NCBI GenBank assembly: GCA_947302185.1 | Contig: CAMYVI010000001.1 | Span: 1-44,776 of the forward strand | DNA from: an uncultured Lachnospiraceae bacterium | GTDB taxonomy: Bacteria > Bacillota_A > Clostridia > Lachnospirales > Lachnospiraceae | DNA length: 44,776 nucleotides | Reading direction: 5' to 3' | In this document: positions 18,808 through 26,253 of the stretch, one piece after another | Layout: each line of letters begins with the position of its first letter | How positions within the stretch are numbered: position 1 is the first letter of the stretch | Made by a program: the position numbers and the translations under genes | The notes under the pieces: model-generated | Told to the model about the DNA's origin: nothing | Seen by the model: the letters and a program-made list of their open reading frames with translations, nothing else | Database searches by the model: none

Positions 18808-18975
18808 GATAAAATCTATGAGGAAACGAGTTTTATAGCTTATTATATGCACTGGAGTCGCGAGGAGATTTTCGGCTTAAATCATATGGAACGTGTTCGC
18901 TGGTGCAGTGAAATTTCCAAGATAAACAGAAAACTGAATGATGAGCCGGAGCCGTCGCTCCTGCTTCCAACTTAA
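18775..18975 (+). CDS. DUF6760-like CIS protein, expressed as -1 frameshift extension of the chaperone
   Basis: This -1 frame encodes about 66 residues beginning YRSRGINLYPADKIYEETSF and continuing IAYYMHWSREEIFGLNHMER, with WCSEISKINRKLNDE near the end. The pattern YPAD.IYEE..FIAY..HW...EI..L.H.ER..W..EIS.IN..L matches, as I recall it, the small DUF6760 proteins found next to CIS tube genes. The frame is open from 18760 (after a TGA at 18757), but contains no ATG, GTG or TTG before the conserved start of the family; the first ATG (18847) lies inside the conserved core. The frame is exactly -1 to the upstream gene and a full frameshift signal lies in the overlap, so it is best read as the T-like half of a G/GT-type chaperone pair. 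A rare ATA start at 18790 is the main alternative. Confidence 0.75.
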   Translation, partial: YRSRGINLYPADKIYEETSFIAYYMHWSREEIFGLNHMERVRWCSEISKINRKLNDEPEPSLLLPT

Positions 18976-19017
18976 ATGAAGAATGTACGATAAGCCGGAG
19001 TTTCGCTCCGGCTTCCA
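18940..19017 (+). repeat. Pair of imperfectly duplicated hairpins before the second tube gene
   Basis: Copy 1 (18940-18969, in the last codons of the DUF6760-like frame) and copy 2 (18989-19017) share most of their ~30 bases (GAT[G/A]AGCCGGAG...GCTCC[T/G]GCTTCCA). Both fold: copy 1 as a 9-pair stem with one mismatch (18944-18952 with 18957-18965), copy 2 as a perfect 9-pair stem AAGCCGGAG/CTCCGGCTT (18992-19014) with loop TTTCG. Neither has a U-tract. The second ends 6 bases before the AAGGGA ribosome site of the next gene, so an effect on translation or on mRNA processing is possible. Confidence 0.65.
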
Positions 19018-19030
19018 TGAAAGGGATTCC

Positions 19031-19453
19031 ATGTCGACTATTTCAAGATATCCGGTGCTGAATGCGGCGTTCAAGGTGAATATCGGTACACAGACATACA
19101 GTTTTACCAAAATCAGGAATATATCCGAAGTTGTCGAAACAGAAACTGTTCAGGAGGGCGGTAATAATTGGACTGTTCATAATCTGGCAAAGCCTACAAG
19201 CTCTTCACATAAGCTGATTCTGGAACGTGGATTTCTGGTAACCGGAAATGATCCCGGCTTAACTGCCGGGTCGCGTGTTTATGATGTGACAATCATGGTT
19301 ATGGAGCACGGTTCTGTTAAAAAGTCTTATTCATTTGAAGAAGGGATCGTTACCAACTGGGAAATCTCCGACTTCGATGCTCTTCAGGGTCAGGTTGTTT
19401 ATAATACGGTCGAAATCCTTCATAGCGGCCTTCGAGAGGGTAAGGTAAATTAA
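19031..19453 (+). CDS. Second tube-like protein (baseplate-proximal tube initiator, Afp5-like)
   Basis: The 140-residue product starting at ATG 19031 (MSTISRYPVLNAAFKVNIGT) resembles the gp19-like tube family: the middle has HKLILERGFLVTGNDPGL and the end has WEISDFDALQGQVVYNTVEILHSGL, the same closing beta-strand layout as the main tube protein. CIS loci commonly have a second tube paralogue that starts the tube on the baseplate, and the place between the tube and LysM genes fits that. An upstream in-frame ATG at 18983 would add 16 residues but would run through a stable hairpin (18992-19014) and has no ribosome site, while AAGGGA sits 4 bases before 19031. The next gene starts 2 bases after the stop, suggesting translational coupling. 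Confidence 0.85.
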   Translation: MSTISRYPVLNAAFKVNIGTQTYSFTKIRNISEVVETETVQEGGNNWTVHNLAKPTSSSHKLILERGFLVTGNDPGLTAGSRVYDVTIMVMEHGSVKKSYSFEEGIVTNWEISDFDALQGQVVYNTVEILHSGLREGKVN

Positions 19454-19455
19454 CT

Positions 19456-22400
19456 GTGATTACCGGGTTAAAAACGCAGGCTGTGCGGCTTGGTTCAAGT
19501 TATCGGCTGCCAGTTCACATATTACAGTGGTCAATTCCGGCCAGACTGGGAGGAGATGCTTCATTTGCAGAGGACATAATGGCAAAGTACTTAACCTCGC
19601 ATGAGAGGCGGTCTTCGTCAGTCGATTTTGTGCATCCGAAATTCGGGGAGCGTGACGCAGGAAATGTACTGAGCGAGCTGTCCAGGCAGCTTGTTCAGTT
19701 GAACCGTATAAGGATACAGATGAACATGCATAATTATCGGATTATGCAGAGATATTCTTTGAGTGTCAGCACCAGATGCGAACAGCTCCTCAATTTTCTT
19801 GAGATGAATACAAATGTTTACAGCGGCGTCTCACAGGAGGCTGTTCGTGAACTTGTACAAATTCATCAGAAACTGAAAGAACAGATAGCGAGTGCGGGAA
19901 CTTCGGGAAAAACGGCAGATAGCCCGTCTTTCGGAAAATCATCCGCTCCGGATGAGGATGAAAGTTCCCTGATATTGAAGATTTTGACAGCAGCGTCGAA
20001 AGGCAACGGAACAAGAGAGCGGTATATCCGCAATCTTGTCAGACGCATGCAGAGTGCAGGGGGAAGTGCGAGCGGTGATTCTCATTCTTCGCAGGCAAGA
20101 GTATTTCTCAGGCAGGCGGAGTCAGAATTATTTCTGGTTTCAGACAGAGAACGTGGCGGGTCCATGACTATCTGGATGTCTGAAGATGCAAAAAAGTTTT
20201 TTTGGAAGATTCAGCGGGCTCCGGAACAGATCCGGAACATTTTTCTGAATGCCGGAGGTTTTTCTTCTCTGATAGCTCTGGAAAAAACATTAAAGACTAT
20301 GGATACACGCTCATTTCATACATTTGCCGAAGCGCTTATGGAGCGTGTTTCGATGATTATTTACGAGACGGCAGGTTCCGGTAGGAACGGTAATCCGGAC
20401 ACAGAATACGGGGACGAGGAATGGTTGAACCTCCGCCGCAGAATGGAGAGCATCGAAGAGTCATCTCCCGGGTCTGTTTTACAGACCGAAAACGATGCGT
20501 TTCACTTTATCGAAACGATTACAGACGAAGAGTGGAATAGATTCCGCACGGAGTTGATCCATTCGGATCGAGAGGAATCACTCAAAAAACACCTGCCTGA
20601 ATTATACACAGCCCTTACGGGAACGGTATTAGTGACGGCAGGAAAGAGATTAACGGATTCTGAGACAAGCCCGGTGATGTCGGAACTTACAGCGTCAGAT
20701 GATGGTATGAGGGAAGAACCGGGATTAATGAACGATGGCTCTGTCTCCCGCGATGCTGCCATCAGTATCTTGCGGAATATGGATAGTGAAACATTCCGCA
20801 CGGTTATCCGTCCTGTGCTTGAACGCATGACGACCTCCGTATCAGAGACCGTACAAAACGGGGAAGCACCCGAAGGAGACCGTGAGACCGTTTACACAAG
20901 GCATTATAATACGGCGGAAATGCTGATAAAGGCATTTGCCGAAAGAGATACGGAATATGTTTATGAATCTGAAAGACTGAACACACAGCGTATATCGGAA
21001 ACAAATTATGTACAACGGATGCTGTCAGCATCGGAGAAGGTATGGGAATCATTTTGCACGGAAATGATATATGCTGACAGAAACGGAGAACTCAGGAAAC
21101 AGGCACCTGAATTGTATCAGGCTCTCGTGAAAGTAATTGAAGGTTCAGAGATTTTGCCGGAACAGTCCGGCGCCATCAATAGACGCACATCTGAAGGAAG
21201 CCGTGCTGCTGAATCGGAAGGAAGCCGTGCTGCCGAATCGGAAGGGAGCCGCGTTGCCGAATCGGAAGGGAGCCGCGCTGCTGAATCAGAAGGAAGCCGT
21301 GCTGCTGAATATGAAGTAATCGAGACCATCATAAATACGATGGATCATGAAACATTCAGGAAAGTTGTTTTACCTCTTTTTAATGATATCTCAGAGATGA
21401 ATACCATTGAAATGACGGAAAGGGAAGAGTATGTGAACGGAAGCCCCGGAGCTTCGGAACTGTCTGTCCGGCAGTTCGCTATGGAAAAGGTGTTCAATGT
21501 TCTTGCCGAAAAGAGCGGTGTCGTTCCTTGGAAGGATTCTTTTTCAGAGTATCTGATGCAGTTCTTCGAACAGCACTCCGATGAGGACTGGGAGATTTTC
21601 CGCTCCGAACTGATTTATGCGGACGATAAAGGGGAATTAAGAAAAGAACTCCCTGAATTGTATGAGGCCTTTACGGATGCATATTTGAATGCTTCGACCC
21701 GGCAAAATAAGGAGACCGGTGAAGAAAGCGCGGAGCAGGCCGGGTTACTTGCGGAAGAATATGAAAAGCGAAAGGAAGCTTTGGATTCAACCGAAGGGGG
21801 TCAGGACGCAGAAGAAACGGGGGCAGCTTCCCAGACCCGGGACGAACGCGGTAACGAAGACAGGGAAACGGAGATAATCCATCAAAAGGAATTGCTGTTT
21901 AAGGTTCTGCGCGAGGAGCGGGGAACTATGCGGATCCTGCGCACACTGATCATTGAGGCTATACGAAATATCGCGATAATCCGGGAAAATCAGCGGGAAT
22001 TCATGACGCTTGCAGATTCTGTTATGAATCTGACTAATGAACAGTGGAATGAATTTAAACGCGATGTACGTGTACTTCGCAAAGAAGATCTGGATATCAG
22101 ACAGCTCATTCCGGAAACGGTCTTTCGGGAGGCTGTCAGCAAGTCTAAATACAGGACACTGGAGGAGGACGTACATCGGACAGAGGAAAATCTTGAACGA
22201 CAGGAAAGCCGGCAGGAGATCCTGATGTCGGGAATCCGTATGTCAGCCGAGAAGATGGAACTCCTCAGGATCCTTCGGGAAGAGACGGAAAGGCGTGATA
22301 CTGTATTTACGGATATCGGCAGAAAGTTGTTTGTGAATACGATCCTTCGAAATTCGGAAGCCGGACATCTTATACGGCCTTCGATCCGGGAAATGACCAG

Positions 22401-23088
22401 CGAAGGGCGGGAAAGCTGGCGGAGTTTTGTGACGGAACTACTGCACATTGACAGGAATGCTTCCGGTGACGGCGCACATGCCGGCACAGGGTACTTCGGC
22501 AAACTGGCTGACCAGTACGGGCTTTCCTTCAGAAATGAGACTTCCGGAACAGGCACCGATTCTAATCGTGAAGCAGCCCTTCATGTTATGGAACAGAGAC
22601 GCCAGGAACGAATTCTTGACAGAGAGACCATAATCAGAAGAGAACGCGAAATAGAGAGGGAACTGGCAGAGAATGCGCAAACTCAGGTGTTTCGACTGCT
22701 GCCGTCCGAGTCCGCTGCAATGTATCCCGAGAGTATTTCCAATATACCCGGACAGACTACTGTTGATATAACCGTTCAGAGACCCGGACCGAATCGTGAT
22801 ACCGCAGCTCAGATCAGAAGCGCACAGGAGGAGCTGCGAAGAGCAGAAAGAAGAAATCAGACAGAAGCCGTTCATGATATTGAATTTGAGACAGTGAGGC
22901 GTACTGTTTCCGATCAGAATAACAGTACGGAGCTTAAGAGAGTTTCGGAAGTTGTTGAACGTCATGAGAGAGTGATTTCCGGCTTGTTGAAGGCGCACAA
23001 AGCGGATGCGGATCGTGATCTGCCGCGGGAAGTCATAAGGAAGATAAACGACAGGATGCGGATGGAGCGGCTTCGCGGCGGATTCTGA
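19456..23088 (+). CDS. Large repeat-rich helical CIS protein, candidate tape measure
   Basis: This 1210-residue protein starts with GTG at 19456, 2 bases after the preceding stop. I do not recognise a named family. It is charged and mainly helical, with no signal peptide or membrane helix. A module of about 150-185 residues recurs: a MD..TF......LER segment (near residues 285, 440, 630) and an E.W..F..ELIY.D..GELRK..PELY.A segment (near 356, 525, 708, weaker near 858 and 980). Residues 579-618 hold five SEGSRAAE repeats. The last third (from about 900) looks like coiled coil with many ERRE/RERE runs. Its place between tube initiator and LysM protein, its length and its helical repeats make a length-setting role possible; the adjacent chaperone/frameshift pair supports that. 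It could instead be an accessory baseplate or regulatory protein. Confidence 0.7.
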   Translation: MITGLKTQAVRLGSSYRLPVHILQWSIPARLGGDASFAEDIMAKYLTSHERRSSSVDFVHPKFGERDAGNVLSELSRQLVQLNRIRIQMNMHNYRIMQRYSLSVSTRCEQLLNFLEMNTNVYSGVSQEAVRELVQIHQKLKEQIASAGTSGKTADSPSFGKSSAPDEDESSLILKILTAASKGNGTRERYIRNLVRRMQSAGGSASGDSHSSQARVFLRQAESELFLVSDRERGGSMTIWMSEDAKKFFWKIQRAPEQIRNIFLNAGGFSSLIALEKTLKTMDTRSFHTFAEALMERVSMIIYETAGSGRNGNPDTEYGDEEWLNLRRRMESIEESSPGSVLQTENDAFHFIETITDEEWNRFRTELIHSDREESLKKHLPELYTALTGTVLVTAGKRLTDSETSPVMSELTASDDGMREEPGLMNDGSVSRDAAISILRNMDSETFRTVIRPVLERMTTSVSETVQNGEAPEGDRETVYTRHYNTAEMLIKAFAERDTEYVYESERLNTQRISETNYVQRMLSASEKVWESFCTEMIYADRNGELRKQAPELYQALVKVIEGSEILPEQSGAINRRTSEGSRAAESEGSRAAESEGSRVAESEGSRAAESEGSRAAEYEVIETIINTMDHETFRKVVLPLFNDISEMNTIEMTEREEYVNGSPGASELSVRQFAMEKVFNVLAEKSGVVPWKDSFSEYLMQFFEQHSDEDWEIFRSELIYADDKGELRKELPELYEAFTDAYLNASTRQNKETGEESAEQAGLLAEEYEKRKEALDSTEGGQDAEETGAASQTRDERGNEDRETEIIHQKELLFKVLREERGTMRILRTLIIEAIRNIAIIRENQREFMTLADSVMNLTNEQWNEFKRDVRVLRKEDLDIRQLIPETVFREAVSKSKYRTLEEDVHRTEENLERQESRQEILMSGIRMSAEKMELLRILREETERRDTVFTDIGRKLFVNTILRNSEAGHLIRPSIREMTSEGRESWRSFVTELLHIDRNASGDGAHAGTGYFGKLADQYGLSFRNETSGTGTDSNREAALHVMEQRRQERILDRETIIRREREIERELAENAQTQVFRLLPSESAAMYPESISNIPGQTTVDITVQRPGPNRDTAAQIRSAQEELRRAERRNQTEAVHDIEFETVRRTVSDQNNSTELKRVSEVVERHERVISGLLKAHKADADRDLPREVIRKINDRMRMERLRGGF
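21190..21309 (+). repeat. 24-bp coding minisatellite, five copies
   Basis: Five tandem 24-base units each encode SEGSRAAE (one unit has SRVAE). Units differ only at a few, mostly third, positions. Copy-number changes would stay in frame and lengthen or shorten a flexible linker between two helical modules of the large repeat protein. Confidence 0.95.
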
Positions 23089-23140
23089 AAATGACATTGA
23101 ACGAGAAAATGCAGGATGTTAAGAGAGGGAGGTATGGAAT

Positions 23141-23848
23141 ATGAGTACTGTTTCCCTGAAAAAAGGCAAATTGATTATCTGTGATGATAATGGCAATCAA
23201 TCGGATAGTGTGAGTTTTACATTCAATCCGTCTTCTTACCGTATCACTTCCACACCTCATTATAAGGACGTACGTCATCTTGCGGATGATACGCTCAAGA
23301 AAGAGTTTCTCGGAGGCGTTTCGAGGACGCTGTCGGTGGAATTGCTTTTTGATTCCTTTAGTGACAGAGATCTGTTTTCCGAGTCGCAGGCCAAAGGCGT
23401 ATCTAATATAACGATGGGCGTAGAGAATCAGCTCCGCCCTATTACGGATAAGATCAAGAAACTGGAGATGGCAGCACATGTAGCGGGAGAACAGCACAAA
23501 CCGCCGCAAGTCATTTTTTCATGGGGCAATCTTAACTTTCGAGGCGTTATATCAGATATGAGTGTAGAGTACACCATGTTCTCGATGGAAGGAAAACCGA
23601 TTCGTGCAAAAGCCAGCCTGACGATATCGGAGATAAAAGATCCGAAGGTGGCCTCCAAGCAGAGCCCCTTTGAGTCTCCTGACAGGACAAAGACCAGAGT
23701 GGTCGTCATGGGCATGAGTCTCTGGAGCATTGCCTGGGATGAGTATAATGACTGTGAAAAGTGGAGAGTTATTGCCAAGGCAAACAATATCATGAATCCG
23801 ATGGATATCCATCCGGGACAGGTTATCCGAATCCCGGCGTTGGACTAG
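23141..23848 (+). CDS. LysM-domain tail/baseplate protein (Afp7-like)
   Basis: The 235-residue protein joins tube initiator and hub in related particles. The N-terminal domain starts with KGKLIICDDNGNQSDSVSFT and FNPSSYRITSTPHYKD, the usual beginning of Afp7/Pvc7-type proteins (a short strand, then F.FNP..Y). The C-terminal 50 residues are a LysM-like domain: VVVMGMSLWSIAWDEYND, then W..IAKANNI..P..I.PGQVIRIP. The LysM here is thought to bind within the baseplate rather than to peptidoglycan. The ribosome site GAGGGAGG (23125-23132) is 8 bases before the ATG. The hub gene begins 9 bases downstream. Length and order agree with the family. Confidence 0.93.
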   Translation: MSTVSLKKGKLIICDDNGNQSDSVSFTFNPSSYRITSTPHYKDVRHLADDTLKKEFLGGVSRTLSVELLFDSFSDRDLFSESQAKGVSNITMGVENQLRPITDKIKKLEMAAHVAGEQHKPPQVIFSWGNLNFRGVISDMSVEYTMFSMEGKPIRAKASLTISEIKDPKVASKQSPFESPDRTKTRVVVMGMSLWSIAWDEYNDCEKWRVIAKANNIMNPMDIHPGQVIRIPALD

Positions 23849-23857
23849 GAGTGATTT

Positions 23858-24943
23858 ATGGCTGACTTAATGAGCGCAACATGGGATTTTGAACAGCTTG
23901 AGAAGCAGTACAAGGGCTTTCACGCACCTGCACTGTCTATCACGGTCGGTGGGACGGATCTCGTAAAAAAAGGGATTCCGATTCAGTCTGTGGAGGCGGT
24001 GCTGTCTCTTGACGGCGCTTCCAGTGTGAGCGTTGTGTTTACGGACTGCTACGACGTTAAAAACGGAAGTTTTAATAATGCCCTGAAGGGAACTGCCGTA
24101 CTCGGAAAGACGGTAGAACTGTGTCTTGGCTATCAATCCGTAAAACAGAAAGTTTTTAAAGGCTTCCTGTCCAATATTCGCGTGACCGCATCTGCCGAGA
24201 ACGGATATGTCGTGGAGTTTGTTGCATTGGATGCACGCCGACTGATGATGGCGGGGAATAACCATACACGGCAATTCAAAATCCGTAATTATACCGATGC
24301 TGTTTCGGAAATCCTGAAAACATATTCAAAATTATGCAGTGCCAGTGTGGATGCGACGTCTGAAAATATGGACGACGGATTGATCTGGCAAAACGGGTCC
24401 GATTACGATTTTATAACAAGGGAACTGATCGGAACGGGAAGAACTGACCGGGAGTTCTTTATAGCCGTCGATAAAGCTTATTTCAGAAGGATTAAAAGCG
24501 TTAAATCTCCGGTAATCACTTTGAGACCGGGAAGAGGTCTTATAAGTTTTGAACGGGATGCGGCTTATCTTAATCATACTTATGAAATAAACGGGTTTGA
24601 TCCGAAGAGCGATAAAGCGGTTTCCGGAAAAACGAAGGCAGCCAGTACCGACGAGATGGTATCTGCGTTGTCCGGACCAGGAGAATGGTTCATAACGGAT
24701 CCTGCCTGTACGAGCGCGTCTGCAGCATCGGGCAGGACGGCGGTCCTTGCCAGACACGCACTTGACGGAAGCCAGAAAGCGGAAATCGAATGTATAGGCC
24801 TGCCGGAACTGATCCCCGGACGATATATCAGTATTGACCGTGTGGACAGCATGGTCAATAAGAAATACTATATTATTCGGGTGACGCACAAGTTTGACAA
24901 CAGCGGGTTTACGACCCAGCTGGAGACCGAGGGCTGGGAATAA
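23858..24943 (+). CDS. Spike hub protein (phage late control gpD / VgrG N-terminal-like)
   Basis: The 361-residue protein corresponds to the hub part of VgrG/Afp8 (phage P2 gpD, T4 gp27), which forms a trimeric ring between tube and spike. Visible signatures are the early VEAVLSLDGASSVSVVFTDC strand pair, GKTVELCLGYQSVKQKVFKG, the YVVEFVALDARRLMMAGN strand, and a late Y.I..VTHKFDNSGFTTQLET segment, which is typical of gpD ends. Here hub and needle are encoded by two separate genes, while Afp8 carries both in one protein. RBS AGGAG lies 8 bases ahead of the ATG. It is 9 bases after the LysM gene and 53 bases before the spike gene. Confidence 0.92.
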   Translation: MADLMSATWDFEQLEKQYKGFHAPALSITVGGTDLVKKGIPIQSVEAVLSLDGASSVSVVFTDCYDVKNGSFNNALKGTAVLGKTVELCLGYQSVKQKVFKGFLSNIRVTASAENGYVVEFVALDARRLMMAGNNHTRQFKIRNYTDAVSEILKTYSKLCSASVDATSENMDDGLIWQNGSDYDFITRELIGTGRTDREFFIAVDKAYFRRIKSVKSPVITLRPGRGLISFERDAAYLNHTYEINGFDPKSDKAVSGKTKAASTDEMVSALSGPGEWFITDPACTSASAASGRTAVLARHALDGSQKAEIECIGLPELIPGRYISIDRVDSMVNKKYYIIRVTHKFDNSGFTTQLETEGWE

Positions 24944-24996
24944 AACGCTGACAGAGAGGTAAATGCCTATTTTCCCGGATAATAAGGAGGAAAAGG

Positions 24997-25764
24997 ATGT
25001 TCGAGGATATGATGTATTCTTTAAGGACGCAGCCGGAAGTGTCCTCAAATCCGGGGCTTGTTATCGGTACAGTCAGAAAGAACTATGACAAAAAGGAACC
25101 CGGCAAGGTGATGGTCGAGTACAGTCTCGGTGAGTCCGGAAAAATGCTGACCGGATGGATTTCGGTGATGACGCCCTATACGGCGGACAAGGCCGGAATG
25201 TACCTGTTGCCTGAAGTCGGTGACGAAGTCATAATAGGATTCCTCAGCGGGAGGACAGACTGTCCGATCGTTCTCGGCTCAATATGGAGCAAGAATGTGA
25301 CCCGGCCGTCCAATGCGGTAAATGAAAAAAATTCCATGAAAATGTTCCGGACGAAAGGAGGGCATGAGGTGTGCTTCTCGGAAGAAAAAGACAAGGAGTA
25401 CGTAAAAGTCACGACTCCCGGAGGCATGAATCTCAGCCTTTCCGATGATAAAAAGACAGCCCAGATCCGTGATAAGGATAATAAGAATTCCATCACTATC
25501 AACGGGAGCGGCGGTGAGATTAAAATTGACGCGGCAAAAAAGCTCACCCTGTCTATCGGAGGCACTGCCGCTATTACGATCGAAAGCAATAAGGTTACGA
25601 TCAAGAGCGGAACAGTAAATGCAGATGCGATGCAGACTATGAAGATACACGGACAAAGCACTGCTGTTCAGGGAACGCAGGTCAGTGTGAAAGCGGATGG
25701 AAGCCTTGGGCTTGAATCGAGCGGTATTACCCAGGTTAAAGGCAGCATGGTGAAAATAAACTGA
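24997..25764 (+). CDS. Central spike protein (gpV / gp5 OB-fold plus beta-helix)
   Basis: This 255-residue protein forms the needle under the hub. Residues about 18-105 have the gp5/gpV OB-fold pattern: GLVIGTVRKNYDKKEPGKVM, WISVMTPYT, GMYLLPEVGDEVIIGFLSGR and PIVLGSIWS. After MFRTKGGHEVCFSEEKDKEY the chain becomes a series of short alternating strands (NSITINGSG, GEIKIDAAKKLTLSI, AAITIESNKVTIKSG), as in a trimeric beta-helix needle. No toxin domain follows; the protein stops right after the helix. The separate PAAR-like tip gene (37416) would cap it. A strong AAGGAGG ribosome site precedes the ATG. Confidence 0.93.
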   Translation: MFEDMMYSLRTQPEVSSNPGLVIGTVRKNYDKKEPGKVMVEYSLGESGKMLTGWISVMTPYTADKAGMYLLPEVGDEVIIGFLSGRTDCPIVLGSIWSKNVTRPSNAVNEKNSMKMFRTKGGHEVCFSEEKDKEYVKVTTPGGMNLSLSDDKKTAQIRDKDNKNSITINGSGGEIKIDAAKKLTLSIGGTAAITIESNKVTIKSGTVNADAMQTMKIHGQSTAVQGTQVSVKADGSLGLESSGITQVKGSMVKIN

Positions 25765-25793
25765 ACGGAAGATTGTTGCACAGGAGGTAGTTT

Positions 25794-26204
25794 ATGGCAT
25801 TTAACAGTGATTTTCTGGGCCGCGGCTTTTCGTTCCCGTTGCGCGTGGATCCCATGACAGGCCGTATGGAGATGGCTGATTATGAGGAGAGTATTAGACA
25901 GTCGATTCTCATTATCCTGATGACACGGAAGGGAGAACGTGTAATGCGTCCTGAGTTCGGATGCGACATTCACGAAGAATCTTTCGGAAGACCTGATTTT
26001 GAAACACTGTCCAGGATAGAAAGTGCAGTAGAGGAAGCTCTTATCCTGTGGGAGCCGAGAATCAGAGATATCAGGGCGGAAGCACAGCTGGCCAAACGCG
26101 GCAGAGTCAATGTGAATATCCACTATACCGTACGGGAAACGAATAACCCGTATAATCTCGTTTATCCATTCTATATAAATGAAGGAATGTCTGTTGAAGA
26201 GTAA
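25794..26204 (+). CDS. Baseplate wedge protein, gp25-like (Afp9)
   Basis: The 136-residue product is the gp25-like protein that connects baseplate wedge to the first sheath ring. It begins MAFNSDFLGRGFSFPLRVDP, has SIRQSILIILMTRKGERVMRPEFGC in the middle, and the family's conserved EPR motif in LILWEPRIRDI, which in T4 links to the sheath. Length is normal. AGGAGG precedes the start by 6 bases. The gene lies directly before the two gpJ-like baseplate genes, as in most contractile systems. Confidence 0.95.
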   Translation: MAFNSDFLGRGFSFPLRVDPMTGRMEMADYEESIRQSILIILMTRKGERVMRPEFGCDIHEESFGRPDFETLSRIESAVEEALILWEPRIRDIRAEAQLAKRGRVNVNIHYTVRETNNPYNLVYPFYINEGMSVEE

Positions 26205-26253
26205 GATAAGAAGTGAAGCATAGTGAAGATAATTATCCGACGGGGGGAATTGC

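Noticed and set aside
21190..21309. CRISPR-like repeats
   Set aside because: The 24-base units are directly tandem with no spacers and are in frame within a coding gene.
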